Assembly: GCF_030546805.1 (NCBI RefSeq)
Contig: NZ_JAUOPC010000003.1
Coordinates: forward strand, 248,001 to 312,000
Direction: 5' to 3'
Source of the DNA: Cyclobacterium sp. 1_MG-2023
GTDB lineage: Bacteria > Bacteroidota > Bacteroidia > Cytophagales > Cyclobacteriaceae
Length of the DNA: 64,000 bases
Shown: piece by piece, positions 37,501 through 44,386 of the stretch
Layout: each line of letters starts with the position of its first letter
Position numbering within the stretch: the first letter of the stretch is position 1
Made by a program: the position numbers and the translations under genes
Notes under the pieces: model-generated
Told to the model about the DNA's origin: nothing
The model's input: only the letters and a program-made list of their open reading frames with translations
Databases searched by the model: none

Positions 37501-39210
37501 ACAAGTGAATTACCCCATTGTAAATTGAAAGAGAATTTTGAAAAGCTAGGGGTTTATTCTAATGTTTCAATTCCGATCACAATTAAAAATAAATTTTATG
37601 GATTTTTAAGTTTCAAAACCTGTCATACAGAACGAGATTGGAGCGAGAGTGAGATTTCATTTTTACAAACCATTTCTTCTAACTTATCTTCAGCGATACA
37701 GCGAACCAATAGCCAAAAGGCCCTTTTGCAATCCTTTAAAGAAAAGAATGCCATTTTGGAGAGTATAGGAGAGGCATTCTTTGCTTTGGATAATGATTTT
37801 AAAATCCTCTATTGGAATCAGCGTTCAGAAGAAATTATCGGCATAAGTAAAGAACGAGCACTCAATAATGTGATTTGGGAGGTGATTCCGCGAATAAAAA
37901 ATTCCAAAGTTCAAAAACAGCTATTTTTCGCTCTACAAAATCAGGTGAATGTACATTTTGAGATGTTTTCCGATCGAAGAAAAATATGGTTGAATGTAAA
38001 TGGTTACCCTTCTGAAGATGGCATTAGTGTTTTTATTAAAGACATAACCCAAGAAAAATTAATATCAGAAAAAATTCAACTTTCTAATGAGCGGTTTGAG
38101 AAAATAGCTGAAGCCACCAATGATGCTATTTGGGATTATGATATTGAAAACAATGAAGTTTTTCGAGGGGTGGGATTTCACACCCTCTTTGGATACGATT
38201 TGAAGGATAGCTCTCCGGATATAGTAGCCTTACAAGAATTGATTCATCCAGAAGATAGGGAAAGAATCACGGTGAAATTTAAAGAATTTATTAATAGTGA
38301 TGTTCTTACCAATTGGTTCGAAGAATATCGTTTATTATGTAAAGAAGGACATTACGCCTTCGTAATTGACAGGGCAATTTTTATTAGAAATAAAAGCAAT
38401 AAAGTTACTCGGGTGGTAGGTGCCATAACTGATATTACCTATAGAAAAGAGTATGAAGAATCCCTTCAAGCTATGAATGATCAAATGGCCCAGCATGCCA
38501 TTGAGCTGGAAAGGTCAAATAAAGAGCTGGAGCAATTTGCCTATGTAGCTTCTCATGATTTACAGGAACCTCTGAGAATGGTGAGCAATTTTATGGGATT
38601 GTTAGAAAGGAAATACCGAGATGAATTGGATGAAAAAGCGCACCAGTACATAGGGTTTGCTGTAGACGGAGCTATGCGGATGCGCCAAATTATTTTAGAT
38701 TTATTGGAGTTTTCAAGAATAGGAAAACATGAAGACAAGCTGAAAATATTAAATATTAATGAGTTAGTTGATGAGGTCTGTGTGCTACAAAAAAAGAGGA
38801 TTAAAGAATCCAAGGCAATTGTAAACTTCAATAAACTTCCTCGAATTGTTTCTTATAAAACACCACTATTTCAGGTTTTTTATAACCTTATTGGAAATGC
38901 TTTAAAGTACAAGAATGAAAATGAAGAACCAGTAATAGATATTAGTTTTGAAGAAAAGGATGGGTTTTGGCAATTTTCTGTCGAAGACAATGGAATTGGA
39001 ATAGATCCAATCCACCACGAAAGAATTTTCACTATTTTTAAACGTCTTCATGGAAAAGGTAAATATGAGGGCACCGGGATGGGATTGGCCATTGTAAAGA
39101 AAATCATAGACAACTTGGGAGGAGAAGTTTGGGTAAATTCGGTAAAAGGTGAAGGTGCTAAATTTTATTTTACTATACCTAAGGCCAATCCGGAGATGAA
39201 TATGGAGTGA
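31561..39210 (+). CDS. Giant soluble PAS/GAF sensor histidine kinase (2549 residues)
   Basis: No signal peptide or membrane segment is visible, so it should be cytoplasmic. A GAF domain (about 20-150) is followed by about twelve PAS/PAC units near 167-287, 288-410, 553-670, 671-795, 797-925, 926-1050, 1051-1180, 1359-1480, 1644-1757, 1758-1875, 2056-2170 and 2171-2303; GAF-like segments lie near 1181-1358, 1482-1643 and 1876-2057, and a less clear sensor segment near 411-552. A short coiled coil leads into a HisKA domain with phospho-acceptor H2332 (ASHDLQEPLRM) and an HATPase domain with N box NLIGNALKY, G1 DNGIGID and G2 GTGMGLAIV. No receiver domain is attached and no response regulator is adjacent, so its partner is elsewhere. 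The HDLQEPLR type resembles the phytochrome/Cph1-like kinase branch. No chromophore-binding cysteine was identified. Confidence 0.93.
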   Translation: MEEKRTDEDRGIVDNGITDELDSITDLAGILTGAPVSFLFKINKGNTAIVSCIGLDDSKSLEEIGLMELVSHFSEEVHVVTDCKKDPELSQISFPEMYFYAGVPLKTSSGEIWGMLCVIDFEPRELDEKKIKALKLLATQTTKLFEIEQSNSELAITKEKLKSESDRLNNILEATQLGAWEWDMEKNIVSINHQFASMIGYELEELSPFTMDDWYKILHPEDRGNSDSVLKACFNRELDFYDIECRLIHKDGHEVWVNDKGRVTKWSPTGKPLQMSGTHADITNRKINEIQFQTVSDNIPGVVYRYKKLPSGKNRFEWVSNGANQIFGFSPNQVMENSNLVWDSVFQEDVKSLSESIDKSAESLTYWLKEYRYLHSDGSLRWHKGAGTPHKLEDGSIVWDSIIMDVTKRKKIEEKLGETLFFLQNKIKEQECIFNISRLDYSWDQIDSLFQNASNIFPLAWPIPEETHAKITFQDKVYLSSGYQPSKYILKSEYILHDGKSLELELVLPKNTFGENRSSNIKNESRLIDNLMYHLGTYLDQLSSQEALRISNERIGTLIQTIPGVFWESHSDSFKLSYISPQVKDILGYMPEEWCEDSEFWVNHIYSDDKEKVLKIISENSKTNNDFTIEYRFIKNNGSIVWVSDMIKVIVDEKNGIMYRGLMVDITKRKEAEIALKKNEKRFKALVENGRDAIVIFDAEGVQKYVSPSITQVLGYSEEEAYGLQLNETIHPEDMALSLAKIQRAMASPGLPIEGGIIRTKHKDGTWRWVESTITNFLDDPDINGLVDNFRDITEKVKLNNQMEKREKRFRSLVKEGSDLTAIISRTGEYLYVSPNYPQILGYKEEELIGDYPVNYFHPEDRDRVIKEFSNLPLRQRTKGHPYRYKRKDGSYCWLLTVATDLSDDPSLGGVVVNSMDISKLIEAQGRLITSEARYKSFLDSQTTFVIRIDLEGYISFANTKYIETFNWLFSDNEKINVINTVPDEEKIKLKQIINKCIQEPEKAHKVELHKLNPKKGTYTTIWDFVGILGVDGKPQEIQCNGIDISERIAFEEELKKSNERFELVMQTDSGSIWDFDPSTGDMFLGEGFALNFGIKIQSLSNNYEVFSNSIHPDDLDSYREKVRQIIFNSLENQLETAYRLIKENGEWAYVKEKAVILRDQNGKAYRVVGAIRDITLEHFYGELETIEKELMEMSMEKDANLPDLLISFLSNLERLFPSMKMAILKVSDNRLLNLATPSFLDLNKVSVKDFELYLNELTSQENFSDLLNKEVFIPEIRKDNRWKGLMNFSKEEKIRSCWLLPIKNSSERLDAVLINFFEYARKPSGYEYYAIRRSQRIFPVLLMKFEYFENLHKSNERFTYVNMVTNDAIFDWDFNKDEFHWGEGFYRIFGYQKGEEINKISEWASFMHPVDSIETDKVWDDFVSDSKSNRWHKEYRFRHKSGQFLHTEEISYMIRDSQGKPLRMIGVLRDKTDEKEDFFQKEVQHQLAKYFKDDLTLKVILKDVLKYISSISDFSGCEIWLLNRKEVGINLLQDYWAIKNPNLNDIKKINKGLANHALNSGSFLKFNELEMEPSFAGINSDIHQFIKEVIGIPLFQNNIQVGVLLLYVNDIVTLPKDCQQFFEPIGVLLGGEIKRKQQEEEMRLLFESAPEVLTVIDTSGYFVKVNPSFCKVFGYREEEVLNKKFEDFIHPEDKSLSMRKFSLEKGGGVKNLINRYQTKSGQHRWISWNTSDKFGEEDLVFIFGHDITELVSLQTLLDNASKLSRMGSWEIDLVNNELFLSSTSKEIYGLPQDSSPSLEEISAFYDINTKDTIENALKQAVSKGKSWDYQILLKHLNGSETWIRSIGKPEFSNGKCVRISGSLQDIHNQKISEIELAKNNQLLEIISRVIEKFLLVEDWKDAIEKVFQLTSEAVEIDKINYFQKNEVGDDGEEYVTKMIEWTVGEDINFTENVAVQKLAVDDFPEIMDVLKRGELFIVNTSELPHCKLKENFEKLGVYSNVSIPITIKNKFYGFLSFKTCHTERDWSESEISFLQTISSNLSSAIQRTNSQKALLQSFKEKNAILESIGEAFFALDNDFKILYWNQRSEEIIGISKERALNNVIWEVIPRIKNSKVQKQLFFALQNQVNVHFEMFSDRRKIWLNVNGYPSEDGISVFIKDITQEKLISEKIQLSNERFEKIAEATNDAIWDYDIENNEVFRGVGFHTLFGYDLKDSSPDIVALQELIHPEDRERITVKFKEFINSDVLTNWFEEYRLLCKEGHYAFVIDRAIFIRNKSNKVTRVVGAITDITYRKEYEESLQAMNDQMAQHAIELERSNKELEQFAYVASHDLQEPLRMVSNFMGLLERKYRDELDEKAHQYIGFAVDGAMRMRQIILDLLEFSRIGKHEDKLKILNINELVDEVCVLQKKRIKESKAIVNFNKLPRIVSYKTPLFQVFYNLIGNALKYKNENEEPVIDISFEEKDGFWQFSVEDNGIGIDPIHHERIFTIFKRLHGKGKYEGTGMGLAIVKKIIDNLGGEVWVNSVKGEGAKFYFTIPKANPEMNME
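36678..36686 (+). repeat. Run of nine G inside the giant kinase gene
   Basis: Nine consecutive G in an AT-rich gene, encoding glycines at about residues 1707-1709 in the ninth PAS unit (LEKGGGVKN). A gain or loss of one base would end the protein before the kinase domains. Confidence 0.95.
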
Positions 39211-39381
39211 AAAATCGTTTTAATATAGAAGGATTCAAATTTAAAAGATGGGTAAATTCTTTCTTAAAAAATAATGAAATGGGTAGCTTCGAGAAAAATC
39301 ATCGTGATATATAATCAAATTTTTTTTGATTAAATCTATTAGTAACCTCATTAGAGGGTTATTAATGTTGTTGAAATGATT

Positions 39382-39416
39382 AAAATAGAAAAGCCCCGGA
39401 AGCGGAATTCCGGGGC
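39382..39416 (-). terminator. Rho-independent terminator of the Tat-type oxidoreductase gene
   Basis: A perfect 9-bp GC-rich stem (GCCCCGGAA at 39393-39401 with TTCCGGGGC at 39408-39416, 6-base loop) reads into a T-rich run on the reverse strand (39382-39392). On the forward strand only A follows, so it serves the gene at 39506-40975. Confidence 0.85.
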
Positions 39417-39505
39417 AAAAACAATTTAATTCTATTTAAAATACCACCACTAAGCACTAGTGTTCATTTTAAATGCTTAAGTGCTATATCTAATAAAGGT
39501 TAGGT

Positions 39506-40975
39506 TTATATTTTTGGAAGTTCAAAACCTTCTCTGTATTCTTTCGATACAAACTGATTGGCAGGTTCAAAATTGGTAACCTTCATGTTTTCACCATCCC
39601 ATAATAGTTTAATGCCTCTACCAGGATAATCAAAGCCCTTACCATCGGCTTTAGGTGTTCTCAAGTCATAACTCTTTATGGCCAAATTGCCCATAAGTAC
39701 GGATTCAGTCAAAGGACCCGCAATAGAAAAAGGAGAACTTAGCTCATTGTATTCTTTACTTCCATGACCTGCAATACATGCATTAACCCACTGTGCATAG
39801 TGACCTCCCACGCCACCTTCTACACGTGGTAAAGTGGGAGCTACATTTACGCTATCATTGATTGAAGAAGGTAATAACTTAGGATTCATACCATAGGTAG
39901 AACACATCATTTTACCCCTTGTTCCTTCAATTATAACGCCATTTCCACCATCACCCATTTCTTCATTAGGACCAAGCTCTTCAGGCCTGCTAGGTTGGAT
40001 ACCACCGTCCATCCAGTGAAATTCAATATTACCTCCATTAGGCCTGTCAAAACCCAAGGTGATATGAGAGGAAGGAGGACAGCTTTCAGGGAAATAGCCT
40101 TTTGTAAATTCTCCTGTATATACGGAGCCAACACTACATTCTGCACCGGTAGGGTATCCTAAGTCTAAGGTACGGAAAGCAGGTTCCATCAAGTGACATG
40201 CCATATCTCCTAAGGCACCTGTACCAAATTCCCACCAGCCTCGCCAGTTAAAAGGGTGTAAATTTTCCACATATCCCATTTGCCTTGCCGTTCCTAACCA
40301 AAGGTCCCAATTAAGATTTTTAGGCGCTTTTTTTCCTGATTCCCCAGGCCAAGGAACACCTTGAGGCCAAACGGGGCGGTTGGTCCATACTTGGACTTTA
40401 GTCGCCTCGCCTATTAGCCCTGCAGCATACCACTCACGCATTTTCCGAACCCCGTCTCCTGAAGCCCCTTGATTACCCATTTGGGTTACTAACTTGTGTT
40501 TTTCTGCTGCCTGAGTAAGTACTCGTGCTTCGTGTATGGTATGTGTCAATGGCTTCTGAACATATACATGTTTGCCCATTTTCATGGCCATTAATGCTTG
40601 GACAGCATGATTATGATCTGGTGTGGAAACAGAAACAGCATCTATATTGTTATTTTCCTTTTCCAGCATTTCTCTATAATCTTCATAGAACTTTGCTTTA
40701 GGATGAGCTTTGATCCTTCCGGCGGCCCTATTTGGATCCACGTCACATAGAGCAACTATATCTGCATTTCCACTTTCGTAGAAATTTCTAATATCACTTC
40801 CACCTTTACCGCCGGCACCTATACCTGCAATTCTAAGTTTGTCACTCGGTGCCTTAAAACCCGGCCCTCCAAGTACATGTCTAGGTACAATGTAGAACCC
40901 GGCTGCTGCCATAGCAGAGGCTTTCATAAAATTCCTTCTGGAATTGTGTTTTGTGGATTTACTGATATCTTTCAT
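39506..40975 (-). CDS. Tat-exported Gfo/Idh/MocA-family oxidoreductase (QKP variant)
   Basis: A 489-residue protein with twin-arginine signal (SRRNFMKASAMAAAGF, cleaved near residue 37) and a Rossmann fold starting LRIAGIGAGGKGGSDI. The usual EKP motif reads QKP here (VYVQKPLTHTIHEA), as in a large exported branch of the family; the lysine is kept. A conserved tryptophan-rich middle (NLNWDLWLGTARQMGY and FNWRGWWEFGTGALGDMACH) and a C-terminal YPGRGIKLLWDGENMKVTNF typify this branch, which is common in marine Bacteroidota and Planctomycetota. It stands alone between the giant kinase gene and the three-gene unknown operon, with its own terminator. The substrate is probably a sugar or sugar derivative in the periplasm; nothing in the context fixes it. 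Confidence 0.9.
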   Translation of the reverse strand: MKDISKSTKHNSRRNFMKASAMAAAGFYIVPRHVLGGPGFKAPSDKLRIAGIGAGGKGGSDIRNFYESGNADIVALCDVDPNRAAGRIKAHPKAKFYEDYREMLEKENNNIDAVSVSTPDHNHAVQALMAMKMGKHVYVQKPLTHTIHEARVLTQAAEKHKLVTQMGNQGASGDGVRKMREWYAAGLIGEATKVQVWTNRPVWPQGVPWPGESGKKAPKNLNWDLWLGTARQMGYVENLHPFNWRGWWEFGTGALGDMACHLMEPAFRTLDLGYPTGAECSVGSVYTGEFTKGYFPESCPPSSHITLGFDRPNGGNIEFHWMDGGIQPSRPEELGPNEEMGDGGNGVIIEGTRGKMMCSTYGMNPKLLPSSINDSVNVAPTLPRVEGGVGGHYAQWVNACIAGHGSKEYNELSSPFSIAGPLTESVLMGNLAIKSYDLRTPKADGKGFDYPGRGIKLLWDGENMKVTNFEPANQFVSKEYREGFELPKI

Positions 40976-41135
40976 TGGTAATTTTTTAAATTATTATAAA
41001 GGTCTAAAATATTAAAAATTGATGAAAGTTTCTTGTTTTTTTATATAGAAAAATAGTTTTTGGAAATCTCTCTTTCTATAATATAAAAGTGAGGCAATAG
41101 AATATACCTTTTCCTAGCTTATACATACAATAATC

Positions 41136-41171
41136 AAAGAAGAAGACCAATAATTATTGGTCTTCTTCTTT
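41136..41171 (-). terminator. 36-base perfect palindrome over the end of the three-gene operon
   Basis: Bases 41136-41171 form a perfect palindrome centred between 41153 and 41154, with purine-rich 5' arms (AAAGAAGAAGACCAATA). The 3' arm is U rich in RNA, and the stop codon of the 53-residue frame (41154-41156) lies at the centre. It probably works as a terminator for the reverse-strand operon, in either direction. Confidence 0.65.
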
Positions 41172-41315
41172 ACTTTCAACTTGCTTAGTTTTTTTCGTTT
41201 TTTTTATTTTAGGTTTATTCAATAGGTAATCCTTTTGTATGTCAGGGTCATTTTGATAACATACAGGTGATGAATTTTCAACAAAATTTGTTTTATCCTC
41301 TTTTTGATCATTCAT
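41154..41315 (-). CDS. Small hypothetical protein, 53 residues
   Basis: A short frame with ATG at 41313-41315, only 2 bases after the stop of the 136-residue gene upstream, which implies translational coupling. The product is hydrophilic: an acidic start (MNDQKEDKTNF), a single cysteine in SSPVCYQNDPD, and a highly basic lysine-threonine run (KPKIKKTKKTKQ) followed by an acidic end (ESKEEDQ). No signal peptide, membrane helix or known motif is present. The tight spacing in an operon and the palindrome placed exactly at its stop codon argue that it is real. Function unknown; the lysine-rich tail could bind nucleic acid, membrane or an acidic partner. It could still be a non-translated tail of the operon. 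Confidence 0.5.
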   Translation of the reverse strand: MNDQKEDKTNFVENSSPVCYQNDPDIQKDYLLNKPKIKKTKKTKQVESKEEDQ

Positions 41316-41317
41316 TT

Positions 41318-41728
41318 TCAACTGGTTTTTTCTTTCAACAATTCAGCGATTAATGAAATATTGTTTCCAATGGCAGCGGGATTTTTGTCTATAATTGCTA
41401 AACCTATATCCCCTAATGCTCCTATGAAATCAAAGGCCTTTTGAATATCTATCAAGGAATTGATGCTACCCTTAATCTCCTTATTAATACTGCTCAGCTT
41501 TGATATCGCTGCAGCTGTCTCTTCTCCAACAATAATGGTTGACAAAAGCTTCATCTCTCTGGCAGTTTTCATCAATTGATTTGATTTTTTACCCATTTCA
41601 AGAAAAGTCTCATGGCTGATTTTTTGTTGACTTATTTTTTCAAACCTATAGTCATTGAATTTTTTGGCAACCTCTAAAAATTCATCTGCCAAGTGGCTTA
41701 TTTGTTCGCTGTCAAATCTATCTTTCAT
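41318..41728 (-). CDS. Hypothetical helical protein, 136 residues
   Basis: Not recognised. The frame starts inside the stop of the upstream lipoprotein gene (ATGA overlap, 41725-41728), so the two are translated together. The product has no signal peptide. It looks almost wholly alpha-helical: a charged first half (about 1-70) and a second half with a helix rich in small hydrophobics (FDFIGALGDIGLAIID at about 100-115) ending LIAELLKEKTS. The hydrophobic helix could pack against a partner or a membrane. Neighbours suggest it works with the lipoprotein, but if the lipoprotein is exported the two would meet only if this protein reaches the envelope by another route. Confidence 0.65.
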   Translation of the reverse strand: MKDRFDSEQISHLADEFLEVAKKFNDYRFEKISQQKISHETFLEMGKKSNQLMKTAREMKLLSTIIVGEETAAAISKLSSINKEIKGSINSLIDIQKAFDFIGALGDIGLAIIDKNPAAIGNNISLIAELLKEKTS

Positions 41729-42567
41729 TTTTTAAGTTGCTCATAAGTATAATGTAGTGTACGTAAATCTGCGGATATTCGTCCAATTTCTGCTTTGAAA
41801 TTGGCACTATTTAATTTTAAATCGGAGGATACCAACTTATGGTGTTCTTCAGCAATAAATTCAACCACTTCGATTAGTACCATAATTTGATCAGTACGCG
41901 TCCTATGATCGGCTAACAATTGGTAGTATTCCTTAGCCCCGGATGCCTTATCTATGGCGTTTAAAGCTGGATCGAAGCTCTTGCCTTTGTAAAAGGAATA
42001 CCAGGCTTCCTTTTGAATCCCCATCAGCCCCAAAAGATTTTCATTTAATACAAATACTAGTTTTTCACTAATTATTTGTTGGTATGGGTCTGCTTCCTTC
42101 ATATATTCTTTAACCCTATTTTTCCGGTATTGACCTGTTACCGCTATTAAGCTTATTTCCGATAATTTTTGAAAAGCCAACAATTGATCTTCCTTAAATT
42201 CAATCAGTTTAGAGGCAGCTAAGGCATTAGCAGGCCTATTCAAATTGTAATGGTTTATTTCCATAGAAGACAATTGATAAAGTCCTTCCCAATAATCCAT
42301 TAAAACGAAATAAAGATTATTTACTTGTTCATCTGCCTTTAGGTAAAGATCACAAGCACAATTTTCTTCCCTTTCAATTTTATATTGGCTTACTTTAGCA
42401 AAGGTACATTCTTCAAGACATGCAGCATGGAAATTATATTCAATTTCCTTTAACTGGCCGATTCCCTCTAAGGCTTCTTTTGACAAATCTTGAACAGGTA
42501 TTAGGCTGGTGCAGGATAATGACAGCCCTATGATAAAAATACCGGCTATTTTTGGAATCAATTGCAT
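41725..42567 (-). CDS. Hypothetical lipoprotein, 280 residues
   Basis: Not recognised. A signal peptide (IAGIFIIGLSLSC) ends in a lipobox with the acylated cysteine at residue 19, so the protein should be anchored in the inner or outer membrane. The mature part is predicted mostly helical. It has a cluster of four cysteines within about 30 residues (CLEEC and then NCACD, about 50-73), which could form disulfides or bind metal. Later segments are charged and leucine-rich, in keeping with coiled coil or helical bundle. It is the first gene of a three-gene operon with 4-base overlap to the next. No known domain, enzyme motif or toxin/immunity signature was seen. Confidence 0.75.
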   Translation of the reverse strand: MQLIPKIAGIFIIGLSLSCTSLIPVQDLSKEALEGIGQLKEIEYNFHAACLEECTFAKVSQYKIEREENCACDLYLKADEQVNNLYFVLMDYWEGLYQLSSMEINHYNLNRPANALAASKLIEFKEDQLLAFQKLSEISLIAVTGQYRKNRVKEYMKEADPYQQIISEKLVFVLNENLLGLMGIQKEAWYSFYKGKSFDPALNAIDKASGAKEYYQLLADHRTRTDQIMVLIEVVEFIAEEHHKLVSSDLKLNSANFKAEIGRISADLRTLHYTYEQLKK

Positions 42568-43405
42568 GTTTTAAATATACCGATTATTCCTGTATTTTGG
42601 TGTTTAGTCCGTTGCCAAATAAAGGATTTTGCAAAACATAATAATAGGATTATTTGCAATTAAGCCATATTGGAAAAGAATTTATACCAACCTCTATATC
42701 CTAAACCTAGAAATTTCATGAAGAGAAAAGACCTTTACCTATTTGCTTTAAGGTATTTGATAGGTGGAAATCTGATATATAGTGGTTCTTATTTTTCAAT
42801 ATGAAAATTTAACATTCAAAAAGATCAAGTCAATCCGGTTTTATTAATCAAGATATAAAGGAATACTCAGGTTCTTCATTGAAGATTTTTCAAAACATCC
42901 CATCTTGAATTTCCTCTTTCGTAAAAAAACAGCTTTGGTAAGTAATTTTTTTAATCCAACCTAAGGTTTAAAACGCTTCTTTAAAATGGATAAAATCCTC
43001 TTTCATGAATCCCCATCTTTTAATTTCGATTTGCAGTCTAGCCATTGATTTATCCCTTTATTGGATTGGAATTATCCATTCAATTACTTCTTTGATTTCT
43101 TCGGCTAAATCCCTGACATTAATAGGCTAGGGGTCGTAAACATCCGTCTCTTCTTGCTAAAAATAATTTTTACGGTTTTCGAAAAATTCGTTAAATGGAT
43201 TTTATTAATTATAATGTATTGAATTTAGGTTAAAATGTATAAATAATTCTGAAATTTAGCTAAGTGACCGAATTTGAAAGTAGATTTACATATACTAGTA
43301 TCATATAAAATAAATTGATTTTCCCAATTAATAGCCTGAAATTGAAAAGGAAAGATTTTTGTTTTGGATTATATATATAGTTAAAATCAATTTGTAAAAG
43401 AGATA
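42568..43405. other. Long intergenic region with possible gene relic
   Basis: 838 bases with stops in all frames and no open frame over about 40 codons. Between about 43020 and 43150 the reverse strand reads, across one stop, TDVYDP then PINVRDLAEEIKEVIEW, which resembles the end of a sulfatase-type protein (LYDL..DP...NLA). This may be the last trace of a deleted gene. The region from 43200 to 43405 is plain AT-rich sequence upstream of the reductase gene. No RNA gene or mobile element ends were seen. Confidence 0.35.
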
Positions 43406-44335
43406 ATGAAAGGTAAATCAATAGCTATCCTCGGTATAGGAGGAGTTGGTGGATTTGTTGCAGCTAAAATTTTAGCAAATCGTTCAGATAAATCAGTAAA
43501 ACTTGACTTAATTTCAAGAGGAGCCACCTATGATAATATCAAATCAAAAGGCCTGGTCTTTAGCAATCCGGATTCGGAGGAGTTTTTACAATCTGATGGG
43601 CTATTTTTGACCGGTGAATGTAAAAACACCTACGATGTGGTGATTTTGGCCACCAAGTCACAGTCCTTGAAGCATGCTATTTTAGAAAATCAAGCAATAT
43701 TTGGAAAAGAAACTTTGGTTCTTCCTTTACAAAATATGACGAATGCTGCAGCCTTTATTCGGCCTTTGGTGGGGAAGGCTATGGTTATGGATGCTTGTAT
43801 TTACCTGATTTCAAATGTTCAGGAACCAGGGCATATCAAGCATCTGGGAGGTCCGGGGAAAGTAATTGTTGGCTCTCCAAAAACTGATACTTATGACTGG
43901 GTTTTTAATTACCTAAATAAATGTGGAATACCACTAAACTTAGTGCCTGACGTAAACTTGCATCTTTGGAGGAAGTTCTTGTTTATTTCTAGTCTTGGAA
44001 CGCTAACAGCTGCGAAAAATGTGACCTTTGGAGAAATTAGATCCAATGAAGTATTGAAAGGAGTTTGGATTGGTTTGATGGAGGAACTGATCCAATTGGC
44101 GCAAAAACAGGAAGTTATGCTTGACGACTCTGACGTACAAAATGCATTGGCTATGATTTCAAATTTCCCTGAAAATGCCAAATCTTCTTTTCAGCTAGAC
44201 ATTGAAGCAGGTAAGTTTGGAGAAAAAAAGACCTTGGTGGATGAAGTTATTATAAATTCAAAAAAATATGGGTTAAGTTGTGCCAATTACCAGGTTTTAG
44301 AAAGTAAGATTTCTGAGCGTCTGGGAAATAACTAA
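43406..44335 (+). CDS. Ketopantoate reductase (PanE/ApbA) family protein
   Basis: A 309-residue cytoplasmic oxidoreductase. The N-terminal NADPH-binding motif is AILGIGGVGGFVAAKIL (about 6-22), followed by the family pattern YDVVILATKSQSL and LQNMTNAA. The C-terminal helical domain contains LWRKFLFISSLGTLTAA, where the lysine corresponds to the catalytic residue of PanE, and a later SSFQLDIEAGKFGE like the SSMxxDxxxGRxxE motif. Ketopantoate reductase makes pantoate for coenzyme A. The family contains many paralogues acting on other 2-oxo acids, and no panB or panC is nearby, so the precise role is uncertain. It is convergent with the Pr6Pr-type membrane protein gene. Confidence 0.82.
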   Translation: MKGKSIAILGIGGVGGFVAAKILANRSDKSVKLDLISRGATYDNIKSKGLVFSNPDSEEFLQSDGLFLTGECKNTYDVVILATKSQSLKHAILENQAIFGKETLVLPLQNMTNAAAFIRPLVGKAMVMDACIYLISNVQEPGHIKHLGGPGKVIVGSPKTDTYDWVFNYLNKCGIPLNLVPDVNLHLWRKFLFISSLGTLTAAKNVTFGEIRSNEVLKGVWIGLMEELIQLAQKQEVMLDDSDVQNALAMISNFPENAKSSFQLDIEAGKFGEKKTLVDEVIINSKKYGLSCANYQVLESKISERLGNN

Positions 44336-44386
44336 AAGAACAATAGGTGTATTTTAAAGATACCAATGTCTTTCAATCCTGCTTGT

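Noticed and set aside
39451-39484. Inverted AGCACT/AGTGCT near the end of the Tat-type oxidoreductase gene
   Set aside because: Only 6 bp of pairing and the strong terminator at 39382-39416 already explains the 3' end.
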